Notes under the pieces: generated by a model
What the model saw: the letters and a program-made list of their open reading frames with translations, nothing else
Told to the model about the DNA's origin: nothing
Database searches by the model: none
From: CALZBJ01 sp945619025
GTDB taxonomy: Bacteria; Pseudomonadota; Gammaproteobacteria; Cardiobacteriales; Wohlfahrtiimonadaceae
Length of the DNA: 64,000 bases
Direction of reading: 5' to 3'
NCBI GenBank assembly: GCA_945619025.1
Contig: CALZBJ010000001.1
Coordinates: forward strand, 398,170 to 462,169
Made by a program: the position numbers and the translations under genes
In this document: positions 38,501 to 45,806 of the stretch, one piece after another
Position numbering within the stretch: the stretch's first letter is position 1
Layout: each line of letters starts with the position of its first letter

Positions 38501-38570
38501 GCTCGCTATAATGAGCCTCGCCCACTTCCGTATCGCCCGTTTTGAGTTTTCTCACCGCATCGATATCCAC
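32517..38570 (-). CDS. Giant autotransporter, C-terminal 2017 codons after a frameshift (passenger plus beta-barrel)
   Basis: This open frame carries most of an autotransporter but has no start of its own; its first codon is GTG inside the overlap with the upstream frame. It holds a long passenger of autotransporter-associated beta-strand repeats rich in Asn, Asp and Gly (ILTHSNNYTGDTIVNQGKVI-type units, repeated FDGNLTIGDL-like and GGVI/TADSDNAFG-like units). A linker and a C-terminal translocator barrel follow: about the last 280 residues, from SRLWTFTHGSFEKF to the final GIRYEF, ending in Phe as Bam recognition requires. It needs the signal peptide encoded at 38552-41287, so as sequenced it would not be exported. 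Modules of about 530 residues recur. Confidence 0.85.
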   Translation of the reverse strand: MDIDAVRKLKTGDTEVGEAHYSELLFTADGIEGGKGSINLGYLLSALNAYENQTIGISNHEGGSELDALLTGKGGFTFDAHSEPIILTHSNNYTGDTIVNQGKVILGNDQALGGVDLIKHTGQLILNGGSVDLAGFTQNVDSVQSEEGTILDLARGTLNIDNGKPVNDKYRESHLYGEIKGAGKLNIYQGAVTLHNQNNDLSADIGVFYNSSLTLKDVQSAGSSAIKLGMSAELNLEGEGVFDNTVTGDDEYTALNVNGGSEAAPLTLAGDNSGFSGTVSIADDVYAVAKGKNSVGTGTLNLNKSGTLGFDEFKDGEETAELGNTITGSGSLVVNDNQIKVTGNHDDFKGTLALNEATSAWHLEAYDHYQVNYDVIGNGELQFNLADSTSQITLSDQFSGDFAGDLIVQTGHFDLNEAHLPKLESTKLTLGSGAYSELSVDGDLRGLVLDGGTLYVQKNAKGDQLNTLSAGEIYLKDQSNIMIKDEDSIGLSGEMDGIDDRGSLLDQQTLAYGNRFIEGEVKEGGTAQLVLVDEEGNALESTKRVEMEIQQGAGTADYDYKGLALSDGIGFGYGLVSLTANADKTLTIDSVGSEEKDLHIELHGAGGFDFLSDKEGLTVSNGKNDYTGDTTFSGGKITAGADEVFGDNGALILENDAHLDMDTYVQHADSLTTSEKTVVDLNAGDIILSGTDGNGNDLNSVIDGHLKGGPESHLVVENGNLTVNTHNPDLETSTTFKDDATADLKYGDSLGEGTIEMEGENKLNIHGGGNLANTITGGADSELNILGGTPDEQVVITGDNSGFDGNLTIGDLGYASTNTMDGLGNGYLQNDGTLEFNDLGAVEFDNVFGGTGDFIVGDSQITVKQTPDDFSGMVDLDQESSQWIIGGDLTGDYTLDYGVQGNGSLVVDLGNKESEFTLGDKINPDEFTGTLDLNSGEMALNEDHYDKLSGADVVVREDGKLHVDEDGYLNELDLDGGTIHIHVNEDESDRHNLLHVGELGAESGSHIILDDLDLLGKEDAIDNIDTSGSFFDQQSGGAGGEQIIQADKIKDGSEGAQLTLVDEDGNAIESINRVEKELEDGSGSAIYDYSGLVLDNGVNIDYGLVGLNAHEGESIIIEKGEDDSTDSLNVELTGDGGFIINTNDQTIHLGNQNSNYTGGTDVNGGTVIADSDNAFGNTSELNLNDDAYYDLNGNDQTVGELNTDLDATVDINEGNLTILNGGEVNGDLKGSGNLTVDSQDGGELTIHGPQEEYHGDTHVLEEGVVNLDDFAGLGDGGIENDGTINYLVDGDGELSNQFTGDHSGLVDLSGSGSVHLTGDNSGYDGEFYFGPDQEVIVNDSNALGNGGDIEIIGGGDGGLVIADAEKPNSSFDNNFKGDGSITLDNSDVIFTGDNSELTGDLIIEDDSHLHTIDHGVPGGNIDNHGGWTAEVNPEIDVDFNGELSGEGDLHKIGDGNLNLNGDNSHFGGNTIVDEGALNIGDNAQFGNGSGDLIVNNDGSFNQGKESESHFDNIYVNDDGLLNLGENSTMNGNHVIVDDYGHLVLDQGAGLNADDVLVTDNGALSMDHNSYINSNVTVDPDASIGGYGTIHGDLNLKGHLDVGSRVDHIEPNTEMGEFVVDGNFIAEEGSVIHFGSDQTDADRLVITGDASGKSDIWVDDIHNLELHELGNGVVFVPLVNVEGENTLELDHIGRTVGGVYEFELVQDDNGNWMLKNMKGHRPETGIYLAGLSAANKLFSHSMVERNYLSEESRLWTFTHGSFEKFNDNGGINRTSIDSFTLMIGGDLLKTSLADKPFTFGLMGGYGYSSSKTTNRDTGSRAKGSGDGYSLGLYATFGDQLQEGLYLDGSLQYVYFKNSVKSDGLRDETSKSKGFIGSIEGGYTFGIAENVYLQPQMQLTWMGAKMDDMTDGSGTKIRGSKDNIETRLGVRLFADKALANGGSIRPYMDLNYIHNSKPFAAEFDGVRVEQKGTRNLGEVKVGLEADVNDNLKVWGDVGFRKGSNSYRDTKISAGIRYEF

Positions 38571-38580
38571 CTGTGGGGAA
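33900..38580 (-). repeat. Long tandem modules (about 530 codons) in the autotransporter passenger
   Basis: The same module edge (V-D-E-x-G-N-A-x-E, then a charged R-V-E helix, a YDY pair and a GFGYGLVSL-like strand) recurs with its conserved Val codon at 36938 and 35351, 529 codons apart. The corresponding, more diverged edge has its Val codon at 38555, 539 codons from the next, and is split by the frame change. Inner landmarks (KLTLGSGAYSEL, LVLDGGTLYVQ, FGDNGALILENDAHLDM and their counterparts) keep the same order in each module. Boundaries at either end are approximate. Confidence 0.7.
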
Positions 38581-41287
38581 TCTCTCCCGCTTGATTGACA
38601 AAATCGAGCTCTACGCCAACCCCGGTAAACTGATCGGCCTCTAAATAGGTGCGGTGCAGATAATTACTAAAGAAATCTTCTTCTGCGGGATTAAACTCCA
38701 ATGTCCCCAAATCCGTTAAAGCATCCATATCTTCCACGACAATTTTACTACCCGCCGTGATGGAGAACTCTTTCACATGGAGCGGGGTAAAATCTCCATC
38801 CAAAAATTCAAGCGAACCTTGATTGATATTGAGTTTGCCGATGGTGACATTAAATTGTTCCGCACCACCAGAATTAATCTGCAACAAAGCATCTTGCTCA
38901 ATATTTAAAATAGCCTCATTTAAATTCGCGCTATAGATCGCATTATTGAGCGTTAACGCGCCACTGTGTAAATTAAACGTTCCAGAGAAAAGTACTTCAG
39001 GCGCTGTTTCATTGGTGAAGATAAAGTGGTGAAGCGCTGTCCCGTCCGCTCCTAAATTAACATCGACCGTACCTGTGCCCCAAAGCGCTGCATCAAACTG
39101 ATAATCTCCATTGTTCTTTTCAACGACAAAACGGCTCTCCGCATCAATGCCAAGTTTTTTAACGTCAGTAAACGCCTCGGTTGCGGTGAGTGTGGATTCA
39201 TTTTTAAGGTCGATCTCATTAAAGCCCGTGACCTTTTCGGCTTTATCATAAAGAAAATCGTTATTATCCAGGGTGAGTTCGCTTATTTTATCCCCGTTGG
39301 CATGGAGCGAGCCATTCACGACAACGCCATCTTTAAGCGTTAAATCGAGCGATCCATTCTTACTTTCGATATCCGAAACAGTCCCGCCCGTTAAGGTTAC
39401 GGTATTGTGGCTTTCGGCATTGGCATCATTATTAAAGGTCATTCCACCTTTAAAATCGTGGATAGCGATGGTATTACTGCCACTTCCCGCGGTAATATCA
39501 CCCATCACCGATGCCCCATCTTTTTCTGAGGTAAAGGTGTTATTCCCATCACCAAGACGAATATCGCTATGGATTACCCCTTCATTGGTAAACTCACTTC
39601 CCGTCGTACTCGCTAGATAGAGGCCTGTTCCGCCCTCTTCCATCTCGATTAACCCTTTAAAGAGGAGATCGCCATTGAGAACCTGAATGCCCGTTCCCGC
39701 ATTACCGGTAATTTTGAGCCCTTCTAAGGTTGCAAGGCCACCCGTTCGATCCACATTGATTGCAACTTGATCCCCTTGATTGAGCGTAATTAAGAGTGCT
39801 TCACTCTCGGCACCTTCATTAAAGGTAAAGGTTTCGCTGCCAGTGAGATGAAGCCCTTGATTACCCTCACCTTCCAGTGCGATTTGTCCGGAAATATTGA
39901 TATTGTTATCTAAATTAAAGCCAATTCCGCCACCTTCAACCGTCATATCAAGATTGGTAAAGGTGAAATTATCGAGCCCATTTTGCGTAAACCCGGTCAC
40001 TTTATCCCCGACAATCACTTTACCAGCGATCACTTTAACGGCGTGGGTCTCACCGCCTGTGCCTTTATAGACAATCCATTGCCCCGCTTCGGTTAGTCGG
40101 ATCTCTCCATCATTTTCAATCAGCGCGCTTGATTCATCAATATGAAAGACAACGCCATTCGACGCTGAAATATTGCCGTGGTTACTCACCGTTGCACCCT
40201 CAGCATAGAGGTTTGCAAAGGTTTGCTTTTCATCCGTTAAATTGAAATCACCATGATTGATGAAATGGGCTTTTTCGCCAACATTCGCCCCAGTAAAGGA
40301 TTCATATTTATGTCCCGCAAATGTGGGTGATTCGCTATAGCTTGTGAGCGTTGCCCCATTTTTAATATCATAGAGTGTAATCCGCTCCGTGGTTTTATTA
40401 TCAACGGAGAAATTGGCGTGTGAGGTCGCTGTGACATCTCCATCAAGTTCGATACCGATGGAGTAGTGTGCATTCATATTTTTAATCGAATCACGCGACG
40501 AATGATACTTTGCAAAAACAATTTGATTGGAATCTAAAACATCGATATACCCCCCATCAACGCCTTTAATCGCAGTGCCCCGCTCGAGACTAAAGAGCGA
40601 ATCTTTAACGGTTAATTTTGACTCTTTTCCCGCGCCTACGCCCGAGAAAACAACACCATAGCCGTGTGGAGAATAATCTGTTTTTGTGGGATCAGCAGCG
40701 GTTCTCACCTCTTTAATATTAAAAAGGAAGTCTTGCTTGTAGGCCGTTTTAATATCAAAAACGGTTGCCGCGCCCACCTCATTAGTCATACCGGGCATGT
40801 TATTTTTTATCGTATCTGAACCTAAGAAAGTGACCCCAGATGCATCAATCTCATAGATGTCTTTAGCATATTCAGCGGCTTCTTCCCCAAAATCAAAATT
40901 AAACAATGTTATATTTGAATGAAAGTGTGCCAAAGACATTTCCCTTAACTCAAAATTAACGTCTGCATCTTTAATGGTAAAACTCGATTCATCATAATCA
41001 TCATGCTTAATTGAAATCTTAATAGGCGTTGAGCTACCGCCCATTAATAAGCTATCCCCACTCTTCAGTATGAAGCCGCCACCCTTCATATCGATCTGTT
41101 GCTCCTTTGTATAGCTGTAATCCTTTGCATAGGCACTACTGCCCAGCATCATACCGAGCGCTAACGCCCCTACCTGCAACACTTTATCTTTAAACTTCGA
41201 GCTCTTTTTATGGCTACTGCCTAATTCTGAGGTAACGACCCAGCGATTCACTGCTTCATTCCAGACCACTCTATAAATTTTATTCAT
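38552..41287 (-). CDS. Giant autotransporter, N-terminal 911 codons before a frameshift (ESPR signal and start of passenger)
   Basis: The protein begins with an extended signal peptide region (ESPR, MNKIYRVVWNEAVNRWVVTS) and a hydrophobic core ending in SSAYA, so cleavage after Ala54 is likely. This is typical of large type V secreted adhesins. The passenger then runs as beta-strand repeats to residue 900. The frame ends out of register in HRWISMR and a TGA at 38552. Frame +1 continues into the downstream ORF; the switch lies at or near the run of four Gs at 38575-38578 (CCCC in the gene). Restoring one C gives a single reading frame of about 2,920 residues. Whether the break is real, phase-variable or a sequencing error cannot be told here. 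Confidence 0.88.
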   Translation of the reverse strand: MNKIYRVVWNEAVNRWVVTSELGSSHKKSSKFKDKVLQVGALALGMMLGSSAYAKDYSYTKEQQIDMKGGGFILKSGDSLLMGGSSTPIKISIKHDDYDESSFTIKDADVNFELREMSLAHFHSNITLFNFDFGEEAAEYAKDIYEIDASGVTFLGSDTIKNNMPGMTNEVGAATVFDIKTAYKQDFLFNIKEVRTAADPTKTDYSPHGYGVVFSGVGAGKESKLTVKDSLFSLERGTAIKGVDGGYIDVLDSNQIVFAKYHSSRDSIKNMNAHYSIGIELDGDVTATSHANFSVDNKTTERITLYDIKNGATLTSYSESPTFAGHKYESFTGANVGEKAHFINHGDFNLTDEKQTFANLYAEGATVSNHGNISASNGVVFHIDESSALIENDGEIRLTEAGQWIVYKGTGGETHAVKVIAGKVIVGDKVTGFTQNGLDNFTFTNLDMTVEGGGIGFNLDNNINISGQIALEGEGNQGLHLTGSETFTFNEGAESEALLITLNQGDQVAINVDRTGGLATLEGLKITGNAGTGIQVLNGDLLFKGLIEMEEGGTGLYLASTTGSEFTNEGVIHSDIRLGDGNNTFTSEKDGASVMGDITAGSGSNTIAIHDFKGGMTFNNDANAESHNTVTLTGGTVSDIESKNGSLDLTLKDGVVVNGSLHANGDKISELTLDNNDFLYDKAEKVTGFNEIDLKNESTLTATEAFTDVKKLGIDAESRFVVEKNNGDYQFDAALWGTGTVDVNLGADGTALHHFIFTNETAPEVLFSGTFNLHSGALTLNNAIYSANLNEAILNIEQDALLQINSGGAEQFNVTIGKLNINQGSLEFLDGDFTPLHVKEFSITAGSKIVVEDMDALTDLGTLEFNPAEEDFFSNYLHRTYLEADQFTGVGVELDFVNQAGEIPHRWISMR

Positions 41288-41798
41288 TTGGATATCCTTG
41301 TCTTGTTGAAATCAACACTGCCGAAATATTCGACAAAATATTATTTTCCATATCCATAGCAGAATATATGCCATAAAAAATAAACCCAGTATTATCAATG
41401 CATTAAGAATCTAAAATAAGACGCAAATCAATCACTTACTCTCAAAGTGATTTTAAGTTGTGGAATTTCAAATAAATTACGGGATTTTGTCACATATCGA
41501 ATAAAATCAAATAAAGTATAATATTGTATACATTTACAGATCGAAACACTCATCTAATAATCATTAATCTCTGCAAAGATTTACGCGAGCTTTATTGTGC
41601 TCATCCCAGAAAATCCAAAAAAAGTTTCAATCCAACACCCGATTGGCATTAACTTATGTAAATAAATGTATGGCGATTTTTTGTCACTTTTCGGTGTATT
41701 CGCTTACAACCACTAAATACCTCACCGCACGCCTTTACTTAAAAACTGGTATACTTTTCTCATCATTTTTCATCGATTTAATGGAATAAAAACAGAGT
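41288..41798. other. 511-base intergenic region between the autotransporter and cca
   Basis: This is an AT-rich spacer between divergent genes, so it should hold both promoters. An extended -10 for cca is listed separately. No clear autotransporter promoter, RNA gene or repeat is recognised. A 64-codon plus-strand ORF (41595-41789) has no family features or ribosome site and is not called. Confidence 0.5.
41747..41755 (+). promoter_or_regulatory. Extended -10 promoter element for cca
   Basis: TGG immediately followed by TATACT (41750-41755), 43 bases before the cca ATG, forms an extended -10. The -35 region is weak. Confidence 0.4.
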
Positions 41799-43040
41799 AT
41801 GGCGCAGGAATTTAAAGTCTATTTAGTGGGAGGCGCGGTGCGCGATGCATTGCTTGGTCACCCGTTTCATGAGCACGATTGGGTCGTTGTGGGCGCAACG
41901 CCTGAGATGATGCTCGAAAAAGGCTTTAAACAAGTGGGGAAAGATTTTCCGGTCTTTTTACACCCGAAAACTGGGGAAGAATATGCTCTTGCTCGAAGTG
42001 AGCGGAAAACGGCGAAAGGCTATCACGGCTTTGAGATTGACGCCTCGCCCAATACCACATTAGAAGAGGATCTCCTCCGCCGCGATCTCACCATTAATGC
42101 CATGGCTCAAGATGAAGCGGGGAATTTGTTCGACCCCTATCACGGCGCGGACGATCTTAAAAATCGCGTATTACGCCATGTGAGCGATGCCTTTATTGAA
42201 GATCCGGTGCGAGTACTTCGCCTTGCTCGATTTTACGCGCGCTATCAGCCTTATGGCTTTACCGTTGCCGATGAGACAAAAGCGTTAGTTAAAACGATGA
42301 TTGATTCTGGTGAGCTTGATGCATTGGTGCCGGAGCGCATTTGGCAGGAGCTCGTAAAAGCCCTATCTGAGGATCAGCCCCAAGCCTTTTTCTATTGTTT
42401 AAAAGAGCTCGGCGCGCTTGAAACGCTTTTCCCAGAGGTCCATGCTCTTTTTGGCGTACCGCAAACGGCGAAATATCACCCTGAAATTGATTCCGGCATC
42501 CATGTAATGATGGCGCTTGAACAAATTGCGAAGATTACCGATGATCTTCCCACCCGTTATGCCGTGCTCTGCCACGATTTTGGCAAGGCGGTGACCCCAA
42601 CCGATGAATTGCCGAGCCATAAAATGCACGAAATTCGCGGCGTCCCGATTACAAGAGCCTTTTCGGAGCGTCTGCGGGTGCCCAATGAGTATCGCGATAT
42701 CGCTCTTAAGGTGACTGAACACCATCTCATCATGCATCAGCTGCTCAATGTTCGCCCAAAAACGATCTTAAAACTGATTTTAAATCTTGATGGATTTAGA
42801 CGACCAATCAACGTGGAACGCTTCATAAATGCTTGCTTAGCCGACGCGCGCGGACGGCTTGGATTGGAATCACGCGAATATCCGCAAAAAAACTATTTAC
42901 AAACCCTTTTTAATGCACTACAATCACTCCCCATCAATGAGGCGATTCAGTCTTGTGAACCAAAAGAAATTCCATTGGTAATTGAACGACTTAGGTTACA
43001 ACGAATCAGTGAAATGATTAAAAGTTACACACCCTCTTGA
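41799..43040 (+). CDS. cca: CCA-adding tRNA nucleotidyltransferase with HD domain
   Basis: This 413-residue class II CCA enzyme has YLVGGAVRDALLG (about 8-20), the DxD catalytic pair in HDWVVVG-type strand, RRDLTINAMA (about 96-105), the RxxR helix AFIEDPVRVLRLARFYARY, and a C-terminal HD-type phosphohydrolase region with CHDFGKAVTP (about 260) and KVTEHHLIMHQLLN. It is thus the multifunctional gammaproteobacterial form. It repairs or adds CCA to tRNA 3' ends. The three tRNA genes directly downstream already encode CCA. Confidence 0.95.
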   Translation: MAQEFKVYLVGGAVRDALLGHPFHEHDWVVVGATPEMMLEKGFKQVGKDFPVFLHPKTGEEYALARSERKTAKGYHGFEIDASPNTTLEEDLLRRDLTINAMAQDEAGNLFDPYHGADDLKNRVLRHVSDAFIEDPVRVLRLARFYARYQPYGFTVADETKALVKTMIDSGELDALVPERIWQELVKALSEDQPQAFFYCLKELGALETLFPEVHALFGVPQTAKYHPEIDSGIHVMMALEQIAKITDDLPTRYAVLCHDFGKAVTPTDELPSHKMHEIRGVPITRAFSERLRVPNEYRDIALKVTEHHLIMHQLLNVRPKTILKLILNLDGFRRPINVERFINACLADARGRLGLESREYPQKNYLQTLFNALQSLPINEAIQSCEPKEIPLVIERLRLQRISEMIKSYTPS

Positions 43041-43098
43041 CGAATGATGGCTTCGGCTATATCATACTAATCCTTCCTTCAACGGAAGATCAAAAAAA

Positions 43099-43175
<77 letters not shown>

Positions 43176-43211
43176 TTTTAAAATTCAAATGCGGTCCTAT
43201 AAGTGCTTTAA

Positions 43212-43288
43212 GCGCTCGTAGCTCATCTGGATAGAGCATCGGCCTTCTAAGCCGAGGGTAGCAGGTTCGAGTCCTGCCGAGCGCGCCA
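43212..43288 (+). tRNA. tRNA-Arg (anticodon TCT)
   Basis: Acceptor GCGCTCG/CGAGCGC, anticodon stem TCGGC/GCCGA with loop CTTCTAA giving TCT, T arm GCAGG-TTCGAGT-CCTGC and encoded CCA. Confidence 0.96.
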
Positions 43289-43313
43289 CTCAAATCTGCA
43301 AAAAATCGACTAT

Positions 43314-43390
43314 GGTGGTCGTAGCTCAGTTGGTAGAGCCCCGGATTGTGATTCCGGTTGTCGCGGGTTCAAATCCCGTCGATCACCCCA
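43314..43390 (+). tRNA. tRNA-His (anticodon GTG)
   Basis: Acceptor GTGGTCG/CGATCAC with one G-T pair; the extra G at 43314 pairs with discriminator C, the tRNA-His hallmark (G-1). The anticodon stem CCGGA/TCCGG has loop TTGTGAT giving GTG, and CCA is encoded. Confidence 0.96.
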
Positions 43391-44015
43391 ATTCTCCCCC
43401 CTTATATATTTCTATATAAATCTCCCTCTCTAATCTGTATTCTCCACATCCACATATTGTTATTTTTGTACTGCAAACCAAGATTTTCTTGCGTGTTGTT
43501 TTTTGCCGTCTATCGTTTATCTCCTCTCACTTACCGCCCCCATCTCAATTATTGTGATCACTTATTGCGGCAATCTCTAAATCTTCCGAATCTTTTTGGG
43601 GTTTTCACCGCGATCACGTCCCTATTTCTAATCTTTCCGAGATTTTTACGCACGTTTATTGCAATTTGCGCCGATAATTTTCGATTAAACTTAAGCATTT
43701 CTATAGAATCTTTATAGAGTTATCCATAAAAAATTTTACTATTAATGAGCCTTTAATCTGCTTAATCTTTGTTAATGTTTGTAAAATAGACGATCAAAAT
43801 CAATCGATTAATTACTCTGTTGCATGTTGCATGCCGTTAACTTAGATCAATAAAAAGAGGTGATTAACATCATCTTACGATTAAAATACATTTCTTGATT
43901 TTTTAGGAATGTGCTATTGTCGTAATCGATGGCGACCAAAACGTACACCAAAATTTAAATAATAAAGTTCGTCATCGGTAATCAATATTTATAGTTATAG
44001 TGAATGGAGTAATTA
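43391..44015 (+). promoter_or_regulatory. 625-base region upstream of the TRAP operon, with a candidate promoter
   Basis: No gene is supported. A candidate sigma70 promoter reads TTCTTG (43892-43897), a 17-base spacer, then TATTGT (43915-43920) preceded by TGC, an extended -10. An AT-rich imperfect palindrome around ATCGAT near 43803-43813 could be an operator. A long leader of about 90 bases would precede dctP. Confidence 0.4.
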
Positions 44016-45011
44016 ATGAATAAGTTAATTAATAGGCTAGTCATGCCGCTTGTTTTTGCGTGCGGTGGAATGCTCGGCGTTGCAAATGCAGACCCGATCG
44101 TAATTAAATTTTCACACGTTGTTGCAGACTCAACCCCGAAAGGTCAAGGCGCACAGCTCTTTAAAAAATTAGCTGAAGAGCGTTTAGCCGGCAAAGTAAA
44201 AGTTGAAGTCTATCCAAACTCATCGCTCTATGGCGATGGACAAGAGATGGATGCCCTCTTACTTGGGGACGTGCATATTCTTGCGCCCTCGCTTGCAAAA
44301 TTTGAGCACTATCAGAAAAAAATTCAGCTCTTTGACCTTCCATTCCTATTTGATGACATGGCAGCCCTTGACCGCTTCCAACACAGTGATGCCGGCCAAG
44401 GCTTACTGAAAAGTATGGAAGATAAAGGCATCACCGGTCTTGCGTACTGGCACAACGGTTTAAAACAGCTTTCAGCGAATAAAGCCCTACGTGTTCCACG
44501 TGACGCGCGCGGTCTGAAATTCCGTGTACAAGCCTCAGCAGTTCTTGAAGAGCAATTTAAAGCACTCCGCGCAAACCCACGTAAAATGGCGTTCGCAGAG
44601 ATGTATCAAGGCCTTCAAACCGGCGTTGTAAACGGTGCTGAAAACCCATATTCAAACATCTATTCACAAAAAATTCATGAAGTTCAAAAGTACATCACTG
44701 AATCAAATCACGGTACTTTAGACTACATGGTGATCACAAATACAAAATTCTGGGACGGTTTACCCGAAGATGTTCGTACCGAGCTTAAAGCGATTATCGA
44801 TGAAGTATCAATCGAAGTAAACGCGCAAGCGAATGCGGTAAACGAAGGTGATAAACAACGCATTTTAGATGCGGGCACAACTGAAATTATTACGCTTACA
44901 AAAGAAGAGCGTGAACAGTGGCGTGATGCAGTTCGCCCTGTTTGGAAAAAGTTTGAAAATGAAGTCGGCGCGGATTTAATTGAAGCGGCGGTAAACTCAA
45001 ACAACCAATAA
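44016..45011 (+). CDS. dctP: TRAP transporter periplasmic solute-binding protein (DctP family)
   Basis: This 331-residue protein has a Sec signal peptide (about 1-25, ending GVANA-D), then FSHVVADSTPKGQGAQLFKK, the LFDLPFLFDD motif, and GLKFRVQAS (about 167-175) carrying the conserved arginine that binds the substrate carboxylate. A C4-dicarboxylate or similar organic acid is the likely ligand. It captures substrate in the periplasm for DctQ-DctM. A hairpin downstream separates it from dctQ, which fits its usual higher expression. Confidence 0.92.
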   Translation: MNKLINRLVMPLVFACGGMLGVANADPIVIKFSHVVADSTPKGQGAQLFKKLAEERLAGKVKVEVYPNSSLYGDGQEMDALLLGDVHILAPSLAKFEHYQKKIQLFDLPFLFDDMAALDRFQHSDAGQGLLKSMEDKGITGLAYWHNGLKQLSANKALRVPRDARGLKFRVQASAVLEEQFKALRANPRKMAFAEMYQGLQTGVVNGAENPYSNIYSQKIHEVQKYITESNHGTLDYMVITNTKFWDGLPEDVRTELKAIIDEVSIEVNAQANAVNEGDKQRILDAGTTEIITLTKEEREQWRDAVRPVWKKFENEVGADLIEAAVNSNNQ

Positions 45012-45057
45012 TGTAGGTTAGCGCACAACAACAGTTCATCTTGTTAGATGAATCAAT

Positions 45058-45093
45058 GATAGCCCCTTTAATCCCTGTATTAAGGGGGTTATC
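45058..45093 (+). terminator. Hairpin between dctP and dctQ (attenuator)
   Basis: GATAGCCCCTTTAAT pairs with ATTAAGGGGGTTATC, making a long near-perfect stem with a short loop and a modest T run (GCGTTTTTG) after it. Partial termination here would lower dctQM relative to dctP. Confidence 0.65.
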
Positions 45094-45135
45094 GCGTTTT
45101 TGTGTGCGTCAAGCAATCTGTAAGGGGAACTCACC

Positions 45136-45804
45136 ATGTTTATGAACATCTACCGGTTCATGGATAATTTATGGCAAAAAACTGAAATTTTTATGACGGT
45201 TTTTATCCTAACATCGATGACACTGGTTACTTTTATCTACACCATGCTCAACAATCTCTATATGCCATTTTATAAATTGGCGGACTGGGTTGCGGGCGAT
45301 GAACCATCTAAACTTGAAGATTTTTTATTAGATGCCGGCGATTTTATGATGGAATCGGCGAGCTCATTTAGTTGGTCAAATGAATTTACAGCAGCCTGCT
45401 TTGCCTGGCTTATCTTCTTCTGTATGTCGTACGGCGTTCGTATCGGCGGCCATATCGGGGTGGATGCGCTCGTTAAAATTTTTACCACACCGGTAAAACG
45501 CTTCTTTGCGTATTTAGGCTTAGGCGCTTGCCTTTTATACGGCGGCATTATGCTCTTTGCGAGTATCGACTGGGTCTTAAACTTCTACCGTTTAGGCACA
45601 CTGGCTGAAGGGCTTGACCGCTTTGGCGTGATGCGCTGGCAGATCTCCATCATTGTTCCGATCGGATTTACGCTCCTTATTTTCCGCTATATCGAAGTGG
45701 GCTATCGCATTTTTACCCACAAACAAGATACGCTCGGGTTGGCCGACGAAGCGGCCGATGCCATTGATGAGTTGAAAAAAAGCCAAGCAGAGGAGCTTAA
45801 ATAA
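45136..45804 (+). CDS. dctQ: TRAP transporter small membrane subunit (DctQ)
   Basis: This 222-residue protein has four transmembrane helices (about 17-42, 90-112, 125-147 and 170-190), including NEFTAACFAWLIFFCMSYGV and the RIGGHIGVDAL loop characteristic of DctQ. It pairs with DctM as the membrane part of a sodium-driven secondary transporter. A polar insert of about 35 residues lies between helices 1 and 2 (WVAGDEPSKLEDFLLDAGDF), slightly longer than usual. The ATG at 45136 is supported by AGGGG eight bases before it. Two bases separate it from dctM. Confidence 0.9.
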   Translation: MFMNIYRFMDNLWQKTEIFMTVFILTSMTLVTFIYTMLNNLYMPFYKLADWVAGDEPSKLEDFLLDAGDFMMESASSFSWSNEFTAACFAWLIFFCMSYGVRIGGHIGVDALVKIFTTPVKRFFAYLGLGACLLYGGIMLFASIDWVLNFYRLGTLAEGLDRFGVMRWQISIIVPIGFTLLIFRYIEVGYRIFTHKQDTLGLADEAADAIDELKKSQAEELK

Positions 45805-45806
45805 TC

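Noticed and set aside
32517..41287. Many short ORFs on both strands across the autotransporter
   Set aside because: They are shadows produced by its repetitive, biased codons.
41595..41789. 64-codon ORF upstream of cca
   Set aside because: It has no ribosome-binding site or family features and covers the likely cca promoter.
43358..43717. 119-codon plus-strand ORF after tRNA-His
   Set aside because: It begins inside the tRNA, is low-complexity and hydrophobic from AT-rich DNA, and has no ribosome site.
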